DNA of 64,000 nucleotides from Qipengyuania sp. YIM B01966 (GCF_016461955.1 NZ_JADMNM010000001.1:305598-369597); one strand, 5' to 3'; shown: positions 1-10,743, counted from the stretch's first letter. Translations and numbers: made by a program. Notes: generated from the sequence alone by a model not told the origin.

Positions 1-239
1 ACTTCGGGGCGGGCGCCGGCACCAAGGCCGCCGGTGATGTCGGGGCCCAATTGGATGCGCCGTTCGGCCGCCGCATTGCTGAGCGCCTGTGCGTCGGTGT
101 TGGCGACGATGAAATCGACGCCTTCGATTTGGGCGTCGATCATGTTGGCGATGGCGTTGCCGCCCGCGCCGCCAACGCCGATCACGGTGATGCGGGGGCG
201 CATATCGTCATGCGCGACAGGGCCGATAGTGATGCTCAT
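1..239 (-). CDS. ftsZ: Cell division GTPase FtsZ (N-terminal part, cut by window edge)
   Basis: FtsZ is the tubulin-like GTPase that polymerises into the cytoplasmic Z ring and recruits the divisome. Only the first 79 codons lie in the window. They read through [13 protein letters not shown] at about residues 17-29, the start of the nucleotide-binding fold, then [13 protein letters not shown] and a glycine-rich [11 protein letters not shown] stretch, all typical of the family. The ATG at 239 is preceded by AAGGGA at a good distance. It is the last gene of the dcw cluster and, unlike the rest, is separated from its upstream neighbour ftsA by 121 bases, so it probably has its own promoter. Identification is secure; the C-terminal tail is outside the window. 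Confidence 0.97.
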   Translation of the reverse strand, partial: MSITIGPVAHDDMRPRITVIGVGGAGGNAIANMIDAQIEGVDFIVANTDAQALSNAAAERRIQLGPDITGGLGAGARPE

Positions 240-281
240 GCGTGTTTCCCTTCAGGGAGCAAATCGTCAAGGATGGTTAGC

Positions 282-340
282 GCCATAGTGACACAAAGCG
301 AATCGCGCTGGCAAAGAACTTGTGTCCTTTTCCACAAGAG
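282..340 (-). promoter_or_regulatory. ftsZ upstream region with GANTC site and a 6-bp dyad
   Basis: The ftsA-ftsZ gap holds a GANTC sequence (300-304), the target of the CcrM methylase, and an inverted repeat CTTGTG-N8-CACAAG (319-338). A weak -35-like TTGCCA lies about 18 bases before a poor -10-like CACTAT on the minus strand, with the GANTC in the spacer. GANTC sites in ftsZ promoters are known targets of CcrM/GcrA cell-cycle control in Caulobacter; applying this here is inference. Confidence 0.35.
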
Positions 341-360
341 GGCGGGGGCGATGCAGGCGA

Positions 361-1644
361 TCAGAAGTAATTCCGCGCCGCGTGCCACATCCGGCTGACC
401 AGCTGCAGCCCTCCGGGCCGTGTGGTCATGGTATGGCGCGGCCCCAGCGAGCGCAGGTCGACAGGATCGTCAGCGGCATAGAGGCACAGGCCCGCCAGCG
501 TAGCAAAGCCGGGATGGGCATGCGCTTCGGGCAGGCCGCGCAGCACGGGCGGCTTGCCGATCCGAACGGGCCGGCCAAGCGCGCCTTGGGCGAACTCGGC
601 AAACCCGGCGAGCTCGGCCCCGCCGCCGGTCAGCACCACCTGGCCGCCCTGCGCGCCGGTGAAGCCCATATCCTTCAGCGCCTTCCCCACCCGGTCGGTA
701 ATCCGGGCGAGCTGTTCGGTGACGACTGCCACCAGCGCCGCGCGCGGAATGCGGTTCTGATCGTCCGCCCCGCGCGCCAGCGGGCTGGCGCCGCCATCGT
801 CGCCGGGGCTGTTGACTGCGACCATTTCGCGGTGATCGGTCGGGCTGGCAATGGCCGACCCGGCCACGCATTTCAGCCGCTCGGCCTGATAGCGGCGGAT
901 GCCGAAAGCGCTGGCGATCGCGTCGGTAATGTCGTTCGAACCGTACGGCACTGCGCTGAGGCCGAGCAGCATCCCGCCGGCATGGACCGAGACGTTGGTG
1001 ACATCCCCGCCCATCTCGATCAGCGCGACGCCCAATTCGCGCTCCTCCGGCGTCAGGCAGGCATGGGCGGTGGCGATGGGCGCGGCGACCACCGCCTCGA
1101 CATCGAGATGCGCGTTCTGCACCGCCTCGATCAGGTTCCGCACCGGGGCGCCATCGGCCAGCATCACGTGGATATCGACGCCGAGCATTTCGGCGTGCAG
1201 GCCCTTGGGATTGGCGACCCCGTGTGCACCGTCGAGCGTGTAATGCGCCGGCTGCGCGTGTAGCACCATCCGCCCGTCGGGCTGGACGGTCTCGCGCGCG
1301 GCGAGCAGCAATTGCTCGATATCGTCATCCTCGATCCGCCGGCCGCCAATGTCGATCTCGACATGGGCGGTGCGACTGGCGAGGCCCGCGCCCGCGCAGC
1401 CGATCCAGACGCTCGAAATGCTGGTGCCGGCGTTCTTCTCCGCCCGCTCGACCGCATCGCGAATGGCATAGGTCGCCGCCGCCATATCGGTGACATAGCC
1501 GCGCTTGACCCCCTCCGACGCGCGGTGCCCGGAACCGAGAACGACCAGTTCGCCGGTTTCCGACACGCCCATGATCATCGCCGAGATGCGGAACGAGCCG
1601 ACATTCACCGCGCCGAACACGCGGCCGATCCGGGGCAGGCCCAT
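361..1644 (-). CDS. ftsA: Cell division protein FtsA
   Basis: FtsA is the actin-like ATPase that tethers FtsZ polymers to the inner membrane. The 427-residue product opens with IGRVFGAVNVGSFRISAMI, the phosphate-1 motif of the actin/Hsp70 fold, contains the SHS2-like insert in its first half, and carries EMGGDVTNVSV and VVLTGGGAELAGF phosphate- and adenosine-binding motifs. The start at 1644 overlaps the ftsQ stop by one base (TGATG), so it is preferred over an upstream extension that would run far into ftsQ. The C-terminal residues (QLVSRMWHAARNYF) look like the amphipathic membrane-targeting helix. Expected to be translationally coupled to ftsQ. Confidence 0.95.
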   Translation of the reverse strand: MGLPRIGRVFGAVNVGSFRISAMIMGVSETGELVVLGSGHRASEGVKRGYVTDMAAATYAIRDAVERAEKNAGTSISSVWIGCAGAGLASRTAHVEIDIGGRRIEDDDIEQLLLAARETVQPDGRMVLHAQPAHYTLDGAHGVANPKGLHAEMLGVDIHVMLADGAPVRNLIEAVQNAHLDVEAVVAAPIATAHACLTPEERELGVALIEMGGDVTNVSVHAGGMLLGLSAVPYGSNDITDAIASAFGIRRYQAERLKCVAGSAIASPTDHREMVAVNSPGDDGGASPLARGADDQNRIPRAALVAVVTEQLARITDRVGKALKDMGFTGAQGGQVVLTGGGAELAGFAEFAQGALGRPVRIGKPPVLRGLPEAHAHPGFATLAGLCLYAADDPVDLRSLGPRHTMTTRPGGLQLVSRMWHAARNYF

Positions 1645-2564
1645 CAGTTGGCGCTCCCGCGTTCGGCGGCCAGCGCGCGGGCTTCGTCGGCGCGGCCGGG
1701 GATGCGCATGTAAATCCGCTCGGGCGTGCGCATATCGAAGGTTGCCACGCGCCCGCCGAGCAGGCGGTTTTGCCCGTCCAGCCGGGCGAAGGATACCAGC
1801 GCGCTGGCCGCCTCGCGCTCGCCTTCGGGGAGGGCCAGCATCTGCTTGCTGTCGAAGGTCAGGTTCCAGCGGCGATTGCCGATCCATTCGGCTTCGGTGA
1901 CATGGCTTTTCAAGGCAGGCGCGGCGCCGAGCAGATCGCCCAGCCCCGCCACCTGCCGGGTCACACCCGGCCCCGACAGCACCAGCATCCCCTTGGCGTT
2001 GGCGGGCGAGATGGGTTCAAGTTCAACCCCTTCCGCATCGATCAGCACCAGCCGGCCAGGTTTGCGGACCACCGCATGCGCGGTACGCTCGACGATATCG
2101 ACCGCCAGCGTATCGGGCAGGTGGCGCGAAACGCGCGCATCCTTGACCCAAGGTAGCGCCAGCAGATCGGCCCGGACCTGTTCGAGATCGACCTGCGGCA
2201 TTGGCCGGTCACGCTCGCCCAGCACGCGCTCATAAACCTTCAATTCGTTCATCCGCGCAACGCCGCTGACCTTGACGCGGCGCACCTCGAACCCGGCATC
2301 GGCGGCGAGCATCGCGACCTGCTGCCCGGCCATCGCCGGCACCCCTGCAAGACTGGCGACGAACCAGGCCAGCGCGGCTGCCCCGCCAAGGATGATGGCT
2401 AGGAAGACGCCGTGCAATTGCTCGTCGGTGAAGGGCAGCGCGGATTTGGCGGTGCCGGCGGCGCGGCCGGTCTGCACTTTGACCTTGCGCGCAGTATCGG
2501 CGCGGCTGCGCGCAGCGGCCGCCCGGCGGACGCCCTTGCCCTGGCGGCGGATCGTTTCAGCCAT
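1644..2564 (-). CDS. ftsQ: Cell division protein FtsQ
   Basis: FtsQ is a bitopic divisome protein that links FtsA/FtsZ to the periplasmic synthases. The 306-residue product has a basic cytoplasmic N-terminus, one membrane segment at about residues 53-70 (GVFLAIILGGAAALAWFVA), then a periplasmic POTRA-like domain (FEVRRVKVSGVARMNE, VKDARVSRHLPDTLAVDIVER) and the FtsQ/DivIB domain. The ATG at 2564 has GGGAGGAG six bases upstream. An ATG at 2588 in the same frame is possible but lacks such a site. The gene overlaps ddl by 8 bases upstream and ftsA by one base downstream. Confidence 0.93.
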   Translation of the reverse strand: MAETIRRQGKGVRRAAAARSRADTARKVKVQTGRAAGTAKSALPFTDEQLHGVFLAIILGGAAALAWFVASLAGVPAMAGQQVAMLAADAGFEVRRVKVSGVARMNELKVYERVLGERDRPMPQVDLEQVRADLLALPWVKDARVSRHLPDTLAVDIVERTAHAVVRKPGRLVLIDAEGVELEPISPANAKGMLVLSGPGVTRQVAGLGDLLGAAPALKSHVTEAEWIGNRRWNLTFDSKQMLALPEGEREAASALVSFARLDGQNRLLGGRVATFDMRTPERIYMRIPGRADEARALAAERGSAN

Positions 2565-3543
2565 CGCTGGCTCCTCCCAGCCGGCCATGGACGCGCAGTC
2601 CTTCGGCGACGATCATCTCGACCAGATCCTCGTAGCTGATCCCCTGCTGGCGGGCCTGTTCGGGCACCAGGCTGAGCGGGGTCATCCCAGGCTGGGTGTT
2701 GGTTTCGAGGACGAACAGCCCGGCTTCGCCCTGTTCGTCATCCCAGCGAAAATCCGTCCGGCTGGCGCCCCGGCAACCGAGCAGGCGATGCGCATCGACC
2801 GCGTATCTTTCGCACAAGGCGGCAATCGCGGGCGGAATCTGCGCGGGGCAGACGTGCTCGGTCATCCCTTCGGTATATTTGGCGTCGAAATCGTAGAACC
2901 CCGATTTGGGGACCAGTTCGGTCACCCCCAGCGCGCGCGGGCCGGCGGGCCCGTCAATCACCGCGGTCGTGAGTTCGCGCCCGCGAATATAGGGTTCGGC
3001 CAGCAGACGGGGAAATTCCTGCCACGGCCCGGCGGTATCGCGGCTGATCGGATGGCCGTAATTGCCGCCTTCGGTGATGATGGCAACGCCGACCGACGAG
3101 CCTTCATTGACAGGCTTCAGCACGTAAGGCCGCGCCAGCGGGTCGCGTTCGTAGAGGCTTTCGCTGTCGACAATCCGCCCCCCCGGCATCGGCACGCCAT
3201 GCGGCACCAGCGCCTGCTTGGTCAGTTCCTTGTCGATCGCGATGACCGAGGTGGCGAGACCCGAATGGGTATAGGCAAGGCCCATCAGGTCCATCATGCC
3301 CTGCACCGTGCCATCTTCGCCCGGCACGCCATGCAGCGCGTTGAACACGATGTCGGGCGCCGTTTCCGCCAGCCGCGCGGCCACCTGCCGGTCCATATCG
3401 ATGCGGGTCACGCGGTGCCCGCGCGCCTCCAGCGCCTTGGCGACCCCCTCCCCGCTCATCAGGGAGACCGGGCGCTCATTGGCCCAGCCGCCCATCAGCA
3501 CGGCGACATGATAGGTGCGGGAAAGGATCTGATGCGCGTTCAC
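2557..3543 (-). CDS. ddl: D-alanine--D-alanine ligase
   Basis: This ATP-grasp enzyme joins two D-alanines for the MurF reaction. The 328-residue product shows NALHGVPGEDGTVQG near residue 80, PYVLKPVNEGSSVGVAII (ATP-binding loop), GCRGASRTDFRW and the metal-binding ETNTQPGMTPLSL, all typical of the family, and its length is normal. The preferred start is the GTG at 3543, which forms a GTGA overlap with the murB stop and places VAVLMGGWANERPVSL at the N-terminus as in known Ddl enzymes. A GTG at 3570 would add nine residues. It is translationally coupled to murB and overlaps ftsQ by 8 bases. Confidence 0.95.
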   Translation of the reverse strand: MNAHQILSRTYHVAVLMGGWANERPVSLMSGEGVAKALEARGHRVTRIDMDRQVAARLAETAPDIVFNALHGVPGEDGTVQGMMDLMGLAYTHSGLATSVIAIDKELTKQALVPHGVPMPGGRIVDSESLYERDPLARPYVLKPVNEGSSVGVAIITEGGNYGHPISRDTAGPWQEFPRLLAEPYIRGRELTTAVIDGPAGPRALGVTELVPKSGFYDFDAKYTEGMTEHVCPAQIPPAIAALCERYAVDAHRLLGCRGASRTDFRWDDEQGEAGLFVLETNTQPGMTPLSLVPEQARQQGISYEDLVEMIVAEGLRVHGRLGGASDG

Positions 3544-4511
3544 GGACGGCCTACTCGCTGGATTTCCCACTCGAGCGAGATGCCCGAATGCGCCTTGACC
3601 CGGTCACGGACCATTTCGCCCAGCCGTTCGATATCGCTGCTGGTGGCGGTGCCGGTGTTGATGAGGAAATTGGTGTGCTTCTCGCTCACCTGCGCGCCGC
3701 CCAGCGTCAATCCGCGGCAGCCGGCCGCATCGACCAGCCGCCAGGCCTTGTCGCCGGGCGGGTTCTTGAAGGTGGAGCCGCCGGTCTTGGTGCGCAGCGG
3801 CTGGCTCGCCTCGCGCGCGGCGGCAATGCGGTCCATCTCCGCCCCGATCGCGGCAGGATCGCCCGGCGTGCCGCGAAAGCGCGCGCCGATCACCACCGCC
3901 CCGTCAGGCAGGTTCGAATGGCGATAGGTATAGCCAAGGTCGGCGGCTGCCAGCGTGATGCACTCGCCGTCGGGCAGCACCACCTCGCAATCGACCAGCA
4001 CATCGGCCACCTCGCGGCCATAGGCGCCGCCATTCATGCGGACAAAACCGCCGACGGTGCCCGGAATACCGCGCAGGAATTCAAGGCCAGAGATGCCCGC
4101 ATCGCGCGCGGTGGAGGATACCAGAATGCCGCTCGCCCCGCCGCCGCATTCAACCACGCAATCCGCGCCCGCGCGCACTTGCGCGAATGCTTTGCCCAGC
4201 CGGACGACCAGCCCCGGCACCCCGCCATCGCGGACGATCAGATTGGAGCCAAGCCCCAGCGCCAAGACGGGGCATTCGCCGGCCAACTGCTCCAGCACGC
4301 TGACCAGATCGTCGCGGTCGGCCGGTTCGAACAGCCAGTCGGCGGTGCCGCCGGTCTTGAACCAGACGAGTTTCGCCAGCGAGGCGCCCGCCGTGATTGT
4401 CCCCCGCACGCCGGCCAGATTCGGGATCGCGCGCGCGCAACCCTCGACCTCGGCATAGGGGGCGCCGCCATCGTCCTCCATCGCGAAATCGCCGCGCTGA
4501 TGCTCGCTCAT
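3540..4511 (-). CDS. murB: UDP-N-acetylenolpyruvoylglucosamine reductase MurB
   Basis: MurB uses FAD and NADPH to reduce the enolpyruvyl group and give UDP-MurNAc. The 323-residue product has the FAD-binding motifs [16 protein letters not shown] and [20 protein letters not shown], then RYRHSN-like ([10 protein letters not shown]), [10 protein letters not shown] and the C-terminal [12 protein letters not shown] with LEWEIQRVG. It looks like the shorter type II/III MurB, with GSTFKNP in place of the extra Tyr loop. The ATG at 4511 overlaps the murC stop (ATGA). murA is not in this cluster. Confidence 0.95.
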   Translation of the reverse strand: MSEHQRGDFAMEDDGGAPYAEVEGCARAIPNLAGVRGTITAGASLAKLVWFKTGGTADWLFEPADRDDLVSVLEQLAGECPVLALGLGSNLIVRDGGVPGLVVRLGKAFAQVRAGADCVVECGGGASGILVSSTARDAGISGLEFLRGIPGTVGGFVRMNGGAYGREVADVLVDCEVVLPDGECITLAAADLGYTYRHSNLPDGAVVIGARFRGTPGDPAAIGAEMDRIAAAREASQPLRTKTGGSTFKNPPGDKAWRLVDAAGCRGLTLGGAQVSEKHTNFLINTGTATSSDIERLGEMVRDRVKAHSGISLEWEIQRVGRP

Positions 4512-5926
4512 CGGCGCGCCTCCGCGATGCCGGCGGCAAGGCCCGCCGCCCATTTGGTGATGTCGCCCGCGCCGAGGCAGACGATCATGTCGCCGGCCGC
4601 AACCTCCTGAGCCAGCCGTGCGGCGAGGTCTTCAGGCCCGGCAATCTCGGCGGCGAAGCGGTGGCCCCGGCCCCGCAGCCCCTGCGCCAAATGCGCCGCA
4701 TCGGCGCCTGCGATAGGCTCTTCCCCGGCGGTATAGACGGGCGCGACATAGACGATGTCGGCATCGTTGAAGGCGCCCTGGAAATCATCCATCAGATCGC
4801 GCAGCCGGGTGAACCGGTGTGGTTGAACTACCGCGATCACCCGCCCGCGCGTCGCCTCGCGCGCGGCCGACAGTACCGCGCGGATTTCGACCGGGTGATG
4901 CGCGTAATCGTCGATGATGACCGCGCTGCCATCGCCTGCCGGCACCTCGCCGACGCGGGTAAAGCGCCGCTTGACCCCGTCAAATGCGGCAAACCCCCGG
5001 CTGATTACCTCATCCGGGCACCCCAGTTCGAGCGCGACGGCCACCGCCGCCAGCGCGTTCTGGACATTGTGGCGGCCCGGCATCGGCAGGTGGACGCCCT
5101 CGATCCGGCGGACTGAGCCGTCGCGGCTGCGGATCACCGCGTCGAAGATGTTGGCCCCGCCTTCGCTGCGGATGGCATCGCCGCGCACATCGCCCTGCGC
5201 GGAAAAGCCATAGGTGACGATCCGCCGGTCGCGCACCTGCGAGATGACCGCCTGCACCTCCGGATGGTCGATGCACAGCACCGCCGCGCCATAGAACGGC
5301 ACGTTCTCGATGAACTCGACAAAGGCGCGCTTGACCCCGTCGAACGAGCCATAATGGTCGAGATGTTCAGGATCGATATTGGTGACCACCGCGATCTCGC
5401 CATCGAGCCGCAGGAAGCTGCCGTCGCTTTCGTCAGCTTCGACCACCATCCAGTCGCTATCGCCCAGCCGGGCGTTCGAACCGTACTGGTTGATGACCCC
5501 GCCATTGATCACGGTCGGATCGACGCCGCCCGCATCGAGCAGAGCGGCGATCATGCTGGTGGTGGTGGTCTTGCCATGCGTGCCGGCGACCGCGACGGTG
5601 CGCTTCAGCCGCATCAGTTCGGCCAGCATCTCGGCGCGGCGGACCACGGGGATGCGGTGGTCGAGCGCGTGGATAACCTCGGGGTTGGTACGCTTCACCG
5701 CGGTCGAAGTGACAACCACCGCCGCATCGGCGACGTTTTCCGCCCGGTGGCCGATATGCACCGCCATGCCGCGGCTGCGCAACCGTTCGACGCTCGGCCC
5801 TTCGACCATGTCCGAGCCCTGCACCTGATAGCCGAGATTGTGCATCACCTCGGCAATGCCCGACATCCCGATACCGCCAATGCCGACGAAATGGATGATC
5901 CCGATATCGGTCCCCACGCCGCGCAT
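4508..5926 (-). CDS. murC: UDP-N-acetylmuramate--L-alanine ligase MurC
   Basis: MurC adds L-alanine to UDP-MurNAc, the first cytoplasmic peptide-building step. The 472-residue product begins with the UDP-binding Rossmann motif [22 protein letters not shown], followed by the Mur-ligase ATP loop [14 protein letters not shown] near residue 113, [20 protein letters not shown] and the C-terminal [17 protein letters not shown]. The ATG at 5926 overlaps the murG stop by one base (TGATG). A GTG directly before it (5929) is an equally coupled alternative. Length and motif order are normal. Confidence 0.96.
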   Translation of the reverse strand: MRGVGTDIGIIHFVGIGGIGMSGIAEVMHNLGYQVQGSDMVEGPSVERLRSRGMAVHIGHRAENVADAAVVVTSTAVKRTNPEVIHALDHRIPVVRRAEMLAELMRLKRTVAVAGTHGKTTTTSMIAALLDAGGVDPTVINGGVINQYGSNARLGDSDWMVVEADESDGSFLRLDGEIAVVTNIDPEHLDHYGSFDGVKRAFVEFIENVPFYGAAVLCIDHPEVQAVISQVRDRRIVTYGFSAQGDVRGDAIRSEGGANIFDAVIRSRDGSVRRIEGVHLPMPGRHNVQNALAAVAVALELGCPDEVISRGFAAFDGVKRRFTRVGEVPAGDGSAVIIDDYAHHPVEIRAVLSAAREATRGRVIAVVQPHRFTRLRDLMDDFQGAFNDADIVYVAPVYTAGEEPIAGADAAHLAQGLRGRGHRFAAEIAGPEDLAARLAQEVAAGDMIVCLGAGDITKWAAGLAAGIAEARR

Positions 5927-7110
5927 CACACGCTATCCCGCGCCGTGCCGAGCGCATAGCCCGCCGTCCGCTCGGCGCTGTCACCGCCCACGCGGATGAC
6001 GTCCATCAGCGCATCGCCGCCGAAACTTTCGACCAGATCCGCCAGATCCTCGGTCGCACGCGGACGACCGCAATTCCACGCCCCGTGCGCCGCATTGGCC
6101 AGCGTTTGCGGATGCTGCGCCATCGCCTGAATCTGCTTGGCCAGTTCCTTGGCGGTGAAGGCCGGCTGGCGGATCATCCGCGCCCCGCCCGCCTGCACCA
6201 TCTCGGCGGTGTTGGCGGCCTGATGATCGTCGGTCGCGATCGGCAGCGGCACCAGGATCGCAGGGCGCCCGGCCACCGTCAATTCGGCAATGGTCGAGGC
6301 GCCGGCGCGGCCGATGAACAGATGCGCATCGGCCAGCCGCCCGGCCATATCCTCGAAATAGGTGCCCAGTTCGGCCGGAATGTCGTGGCTGCGATACCGC
6401 TGGCGCACCGCCTCGATATCCTCGGCGCGGCATTGCTGCGTCACCTGCAACCGCGCGCGCAGGGCGGGCTGGAGCATGGCGAGGCCATCGGGCACCACTT
6501 CGGACATCACCCGCGCGCCCTGGCTGCCGCCGGTCACCAAGACGCGCAGCAACCCGTCCTCGCTGAAATGGGGATAGGGCTCGTCCCGCAGCGCCAGCAC
6601 TTCGGGCCGGACCGGATTGCCGATCAGGTGGACCTTGCCCGCATGGGCTGGCTTCAATCGCCGAATCTCGGGATAGGCGGTGGCGATTGCATCGACCCGC
6701 CCGGCGAGCAGCCGGTTGACACGACCCAGCACCGCGTTCTGCTCGTGGATGACGCTCGGCACCTTGGCCGATGTCGCCGCCAGCAGCGCGGGGAGCGAGG
6801 GATAGCCGCCAAAGCCAACCACCGCGGTCGGCGCGAAGCTGTCGAACAGGCGCAGGGCCATCCGGCGGCCTTCGGCCACCGCGCGCGCGGCGGCGATCCA
6901 GCCGAGCGGATTCTTGCCGAAACGGCCCGCCGGGATGACATGGGCGGGGAGGAAATCGGGCTTGCCCGGCAATTGCGCGCCGCGCTCGTCGGTTACCAGC
7001 GCAACGTGATGGCCCCGCCGATCGAGCTCGGTCGCCAGCGCGAAGGCGGGCAGCAGATGCCCGCCGGTTCCGCCCGCGGCGAGCACGAAATGGCGGTTTG
7101 CCCCGCTCAT
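5926..7110 (-). CDS. murG: MurG N-acetylglucosaminyltransferase (lipid II synthase)
   Basis: MurG transfers GlcNAc from UDP-GlcNAc to lipid I at the inner face of the membrane, making lipid II. The 394-residue GT-B enzyme has the N-terminal glycine loop [64 protein letters not shown] and the nucleotide-binding [23 protein letters not shown] region. The ATG at 7110 overlaps the ftsW stop (ATGA), which excludes the longer in-frame reading upstream. Confidence 0.96.
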   Translation of the reverse strand: MSGANRHFVLAAGGTGGHLLPAFALATELDRRGHHVALVTDERGAQLPGKPDFLPAHVIPAGRFGKNPLGWIAAARAVAEGRRMALRLFDSFAPTAVVGFGGYPSLPALLAATSAKVPSVIHEQNAVLGRVNRLLAGRVDAIATAYPEIRRLKPAHAGKVHLIGNPVRPEVLALRDEPYPHFSEDGLLRVLVTGGSQGARVMSEVVPDGLAMLQPALRARLQVTQQCRAEDIEAVRQRYRSHDIPAELGTYFEDMAGRLADAHLFIGRAGASTIAELTVAGRPAILVPLPIATDDHQAANTAEMVQAGGARMIRQPAFTAKELAKQIQAMAQHPQTLANAAHGAWNCGRPRATEDLADLVESFGGDALMDVIRVGGDSAERTAGYALGTARDSV

Positions 7111-8351
7111 CGCCGCACCTCGCCCGGCAGCGGTGGCAGGCGGTCCGCGATCAGCCCGGCCAGCCCACGCGCTTCGCGGTGGAGGAAGGGGTTGCGCCGG
7201 GTAATTGCCAGCAGCAACCCGACGGTCAGGCACACAGCGATGGTGGACGATCCGCCATAGCTGACCAGCGGCAGCGTCATCCCTTTGGACGGGAACAGCT
7301 GCAAATTGACGAGGATGTTGATGAACGCCTGCCCGCCGATCTGTACCGCCAGCCCGGCCCCGGCGAGGAGGGTGAACAGGTCCTCTTCCTCGGCCAGCCG
7401 CACCAGTACGCGGACCATCAGTGCAAGGTAGAGCATCACGATCAGCCCGCACACCAAGAGGCCGAATTCCTCGCCGATGACCGAAAAGATATAATCGGTA
7501 TGCGCTTCGGGCAGCGCCATCTTCCGCACGCCGAGCCACAGGCCGCTGCCGGTCCACCCGCCCGCCAGCAGCGTGCGCGCGGCGAGATCGACCTGGTCAA
7601 ACGCAGTGCCGCCGCCGAGGAAGCTGTCGATCCGGTGGCGCGCATTGTCGTAGAGGAAATAGGTCAGCACCACCGCGACCATCCCGCCAGCTGCCATTGC
7701 GCCCACGCGGCGCAGCGGAATGCCCGCCAGCAACAGGATCACGAACCACACGCCGGCGAACAGGATCGTGCCGCCGAAATCGGGCTGCGCCATCATCAGC
7801 CCGGCGATCAGCATCATCAACGCGGTAACGATGCCAAGCACCGGGAGCCCCGGATCGCGCATCCGCCAGCTGACGATCCAGGCCAGCAGAATGGCAAAGC
7901 CAGGCTTGAGAAACTCCGAAGGCTGAAACCGCATCCCCAGATTGATCCAGCGCTTGGCCCCGTTCACCTCGCTGCCGATCACCGGCACCAGCAGCAGGAA
8001 GCCGAGCATGGTTACGGCGAGCACGATGCCGAGCCTGCGGGCATTGTCCTTGGTCAGCATCGAAGCGCCCAGCATCACCAGGAGGCCCACTGCCTGCCAG
8101 CGGATATGCGCCCAGTAGAAATAGAGGTCGGGCAGGTCCTTGGCCGCGGTCGACAGACGTCCGGCGCTGGCGGGCGAGGCGGCCGCTACCGCCGCCGTGC
8201 CAAGCGCCATCAGCGTCAGGATCACACCGAGGAGCACGCGGTCGATTTCGCGCCACCAAATCTTCAGTTCGCTGCGCCAGGTGCTGCGATAGCGAGGGCT
8301 GCCGACCAGACGCTCGCTCCGGCGCGGGATATAGGTCGGGGCCAGGCTCAT
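7107..8351 (-). CDS. ftsW: SEDS glycosyltransferase FtsW
   Basis: FtsW is the septal peptidoglycan polymerase of the SEDS family and works with the transpeptidase FtsI. The 414-residue product is strongly hydrophobic with about ten predicted membrane helices. It shows SGLWLGVRKMALPEAHTDYIFSVIGEEFGLL and the signature ILVNLQLFPSKGMTLPLVSYGGSS, both diagnostic for FtsW/RodA/SpoVE. Its position between murD and murG favours FtsW over RodA. The ATG at 8351 overlaps the murD stop (ATGA). Confidence 0.95.
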   Translation of the reverse strand: MSLAPTYIPRRSERLVGSPRYRSTWRSELKIWWREIDRVLLGVILTLMALGTAAVAAASPASAGRLSTAAKDLPDLYFYWAHIRWQAVGLLVMLGASMLTKDNARRLGIVLAVTMLGFLLLVPVIGSEVNGAKRWINLGMRFQPSEFLKPGFAILLAWIVSWRMRDPGLPVLGIVTALMMLIAGLMMAQPDFGGTILFAGVWFVILLLAGIPLRRVGAMAAGGMVAVVLTYFLYDNARHRIDSFLGGGTAFDQVDLAARTLLAGGWTGSGLWLGVRKMALPEAHTDYIFSVIGEEFGLLVCGLIVMLYLALMVRVLVRLAEEEDLFTLLAGAGLAVQIGGQAFINILVNLQLFPSKGMTLPLVSYGGSSTIAVCLTVGLLLAITRRNPFLHREARGLAGLIADRLPPLPGEVRR

Positions 8352-9676
8352 GCCGCGCGAGCTCCGGCGCACGGGTCGATGCCCGGTTCTTCGGTCAGCG
8401 CGGCGACGAACTGGCGAAAACGGTCGCCGCGCTGTTCATAATCCTTGAACTGGTCGAAACTGGCGCAGGCGGGGCTCAGCAGCACGACATCGCCCGGCAC
8501 CGCCGCCGCGATCGCCTGCCGCACCGCTTCGCACAGCATTTCGGAGCGGGTCACGGGAACGCAGGGCTCGAGCAATTCGGCAAAGCGTGGTCCCGCCTCG
8601 CCGATGGTGTAGGCGGCCTTGACGTTGGCAAGATGCTGTTCGGTGGCGCCCAGCCCGTCTTCCTTGGGCAGCCCGCCGACGATCCAGTGGATGCGCGGTT
8701 GGCCGCTTTCGGGCGGATAGGCGGCGAGCGCAGGCGCGGTGCTGTCGGTGTTGGTCGCCTTACTGTCATTGACGAACAATACGCCGTCATGCGTGGCGAC
8801 CCGCTCCATCCGGTGCGGCAGACCGGTGAAGGTGCGCAGAGCCTGGTCGATGACATCTGCAACGCCCAGCGCCTGCGCGACGAGGATGGCCGCAGCGGCG
8901 TTCTGTGCATTGTGCGGCCCTTGCAGCGAAGGCCAGCCAGCTTGAGCCGAGAGAAAGCTGGAATCCGGCCCGGTGGCCGGGGTGACGAGGGACGGAGAAG
9001 TATCGCCTCGCGTAAAGTCAACATGCGTGCCGCGCGACATTGCCAGCAAGCGCGCCTTGCTCGCCGCATAGGCGGCAAGACTTTCATACCGATCGAGGTG
9101 ATCCGGCGTCACGTTGAGCAGCACCGCGACGTCGCAATCGAGCGAGTAGGTCAGGTCGATCTGGTAGCTCGACAGTTCGAGCACATAGACCCCGACCCCA
9201 TTGGCATTTGGCGTGAGCGGCTCCTGCGCGAGGATGGGCAGGCCGATATTGCCGCCCATCGTGGTCGGCGTGCCGGCCGCGCGCAGTATGTGATGCACCA
9301 GCGCGGTGGTGGTGCTCTTGCCATTGGTGCCGGTGATGCCGACGACCTTATGCGGCGGCAGGCTGGCGCGCGCCTGCGCGAACAGTTCGATATCGCCGAT
9401 CACCGGCACGCCGAAAGCGGCCGCGCGGGCGGCGATGGGGTGGGTGTTGAGCGGCACGCCGGGCGACACGACCACGCCCGCAAACCCCGTCAGGTCGATC
9501 TCCAGCGGATCGGCAATCTCGGCCCGCCCCGCGAAAGCGGTGCGCGGCGCTTCGTTGCGGTCCCACACGGTGACGCCGGCCCCGCTCGCCAGCAAGGCGT
9601 CGGCCGCGGCGATACCCGAGCGGGCGAGGCCCAGGACGGCATAGCGTTTGCCGGCAAAGGCGGGGCTGGTGATCAC
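8348..9676 (-). CDS. murD: UDP-N-acetylmuramoylalanine--D-glutamate ligase MurD
   Basis: MurD adds D-glutamate to UDP-MurNAc-L-Ala. The 442-residue product has an N-terminal Rossmann segment ([20 protein letters not shown]), the ATP loop [39 protein letters not shown], and the C-terminal [20 protein letters not shown] and [12 protein letters not shown] motifs specific to MurD. It starts at a GTG (9676) that overlaps the mraY stop as GTGA; no ATG is available nearby in frame, so the GTG start is well supported. Confidence 0.95.
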   Translation of the reverse strand: MITSPAFAGKRYAVLGLARSGIAAADALLASGAGVTVWDRNEAPRTAFAGRAEIADPLEIDLTGFAGVVVSPGVPLNTHPIAARAAAFGVPVIGDIELFAQARASLPPHKVVGITGTNGKSTTTALVHHILRAAGTPTTMGGNIGLPILAQEPLTPNANGVGVYVLELSSYQIDLTYSLDCDVAVLLNVTPDHLDRYESLAAYAASKARLLAMSRGTHVDFTRGDTSPSLVTPATGPDSSFLSAQAGWPSLQGPHNAQNAAAAILVAQALGVADVIDQALRTFTGLPHRMERVATHDGVLFVNDSKATNTDSTAPALAAYPPESGQPRIHWIVGGLPKEDGLGATEQHLANVKAAYTIGEAGPRFAELLEPCVPVTRSEMLCEAVRQAIAAAVPGDVVLLSPACASFDQFKDYEQRGDRFRQFVAALTEEPGIDPCAGARAA

Positions 9677-10743
9677 CGGACCTTCAACGTGGCAAGGCCG
9701 ATCAGCGCCAGCACGATCGAGATGATCCAGAACCGGACGACCACGGTCGATTCCTTCCACCCCTTCTGCTCGAAATGGTGGTGGATCGGGGCCATCAGGA
9801 AAATCCGCCGCCCGGTCCGCTTGAACCAGAACACCTGGATGATCACCGACAGCGCCTCGGCCACGAACAGCCCGCCAACGATGGCGAGCACAATCTCGTG
9901 CTGCGTCGCCACCGCAATCGCACCCAGCGCCCCGCCCAAGGCTAGGCTGCCGGTATCGCCCATGAACACGGCGGCGGGCGGTGCATTGAACCAAAGGAAG
10001 GCAAGGCACGCGCCCATGATACCCGCGCACAGGATCGCCAGCTCGCCCGCGGTCGGCACGTGCGGAATGCCGAGATAGGCGGAAAAGTCCGCTCGCCCGA
10101 CCAGATAGGCGATCAGCGCAAAGGTGCCGGCAGCGATAATCACCGGCATAGTCGCCAGCCCGTCCAACCCGTCGGTCAGATTGACCGCATTACCCGCGCC
10201 AACCATCACCACGGCGGCAAACAGGTAATAGAACAGCCCCAGCTCGATCCCCCGTCCCGAGAAGAACGGCACGTAGAGGAAAGTGTTCGTCTCGCCCACG
10301 ATCAGCCAGGCGGCCACCCCGGCGACGACAAATTCCAGCAGCAACCGGACCTTGCCCGACACACCGCGATGGCTCTTCTTCGTTACCTTGTCGAAATCGT
10401 CCATGAAGCCGATCGCGCCAAAACCCAGCGTAACCAGCAGGCACGCCCAGACGATCGGGCTGCGCGGGTCCATCCACAGGACCATCGCGAGCGCCAGCGC
10501 GACGAGGATCATCAGCCCGCCCATGGTCGGCGTGCCGACCTTGGCGAGATGTGTCTGTGGTCCATCCTCGCGGATCGGCTGCCCCTTGCCCTGCCGCACA
10601 CGCAGCATGTTGATGAAGCGCGGCCCGATGAACATGCCGATGAACAGCGCCGTCAGCAGGGTCGCGCCCGCGCGGAAGGTCTGGTAGCGGACGAGGTTGA
10701 AGAGCCCCTCGAAATTCAGCCACTCGGCGAGAAGATAGAGCAT
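9673..10743 (-). CDS. mraY: Phospho-N-acetylmuramoyl-pentapeptide transferase MraY
   Basis: MraY moves phospho-MurNAc-pentapeptide onto undecaprenyl phosphate to form lipid I. The 356-residue product is polytopic (about ten helices) and has the family motifs [13 protein letters not shown], the aspartate-rich [40 protein letters not shown], and the C-terminal [32 protein letters not shown] precedes the ATG at 10743. The 19-base gap to murF is the only clear gap inside the mraZ-to-ftsA run. Confidence 0.97.
   Translation of the reverse strand: MLYLLAEWLNFEGLFNLVRYQTFRAGATLLTALFIGMFIGPRFINMLRVRQGKGQPIREDGPQTHLAKVGTPTMGGLMILVALALAMVLWMDPRSPIVWACLLVTLGFGAIGFMDDFDKVTKKSHRGVSGKVRLLLEFVVAGVAAWLIVGETNTFLYVPFFSGRGIELGLFYYLFAAVVMVGAGNAVNLTDGLDGLATMPVIIAAGTFALIAYLVGRADFSAYLGIPHVPTAGELAILCAGIMGACLAFLWFNAPPAAVFMGDTGSLALGGALGAIAVATQHEIVLAIVGGLFVAEALSVIIQVFWFKRTGRRIFLMAPIHHHFEQKGWKESTVVVRFWIISIVLALIGLATLKVR

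Noticed and set aside
2272-3927. 551-codon plus-strand open frame across ddl, ftsQ and murB
   Set aside because: It crosses three well-supported genes on the other strand and its composition is typical of an antisense shadow.
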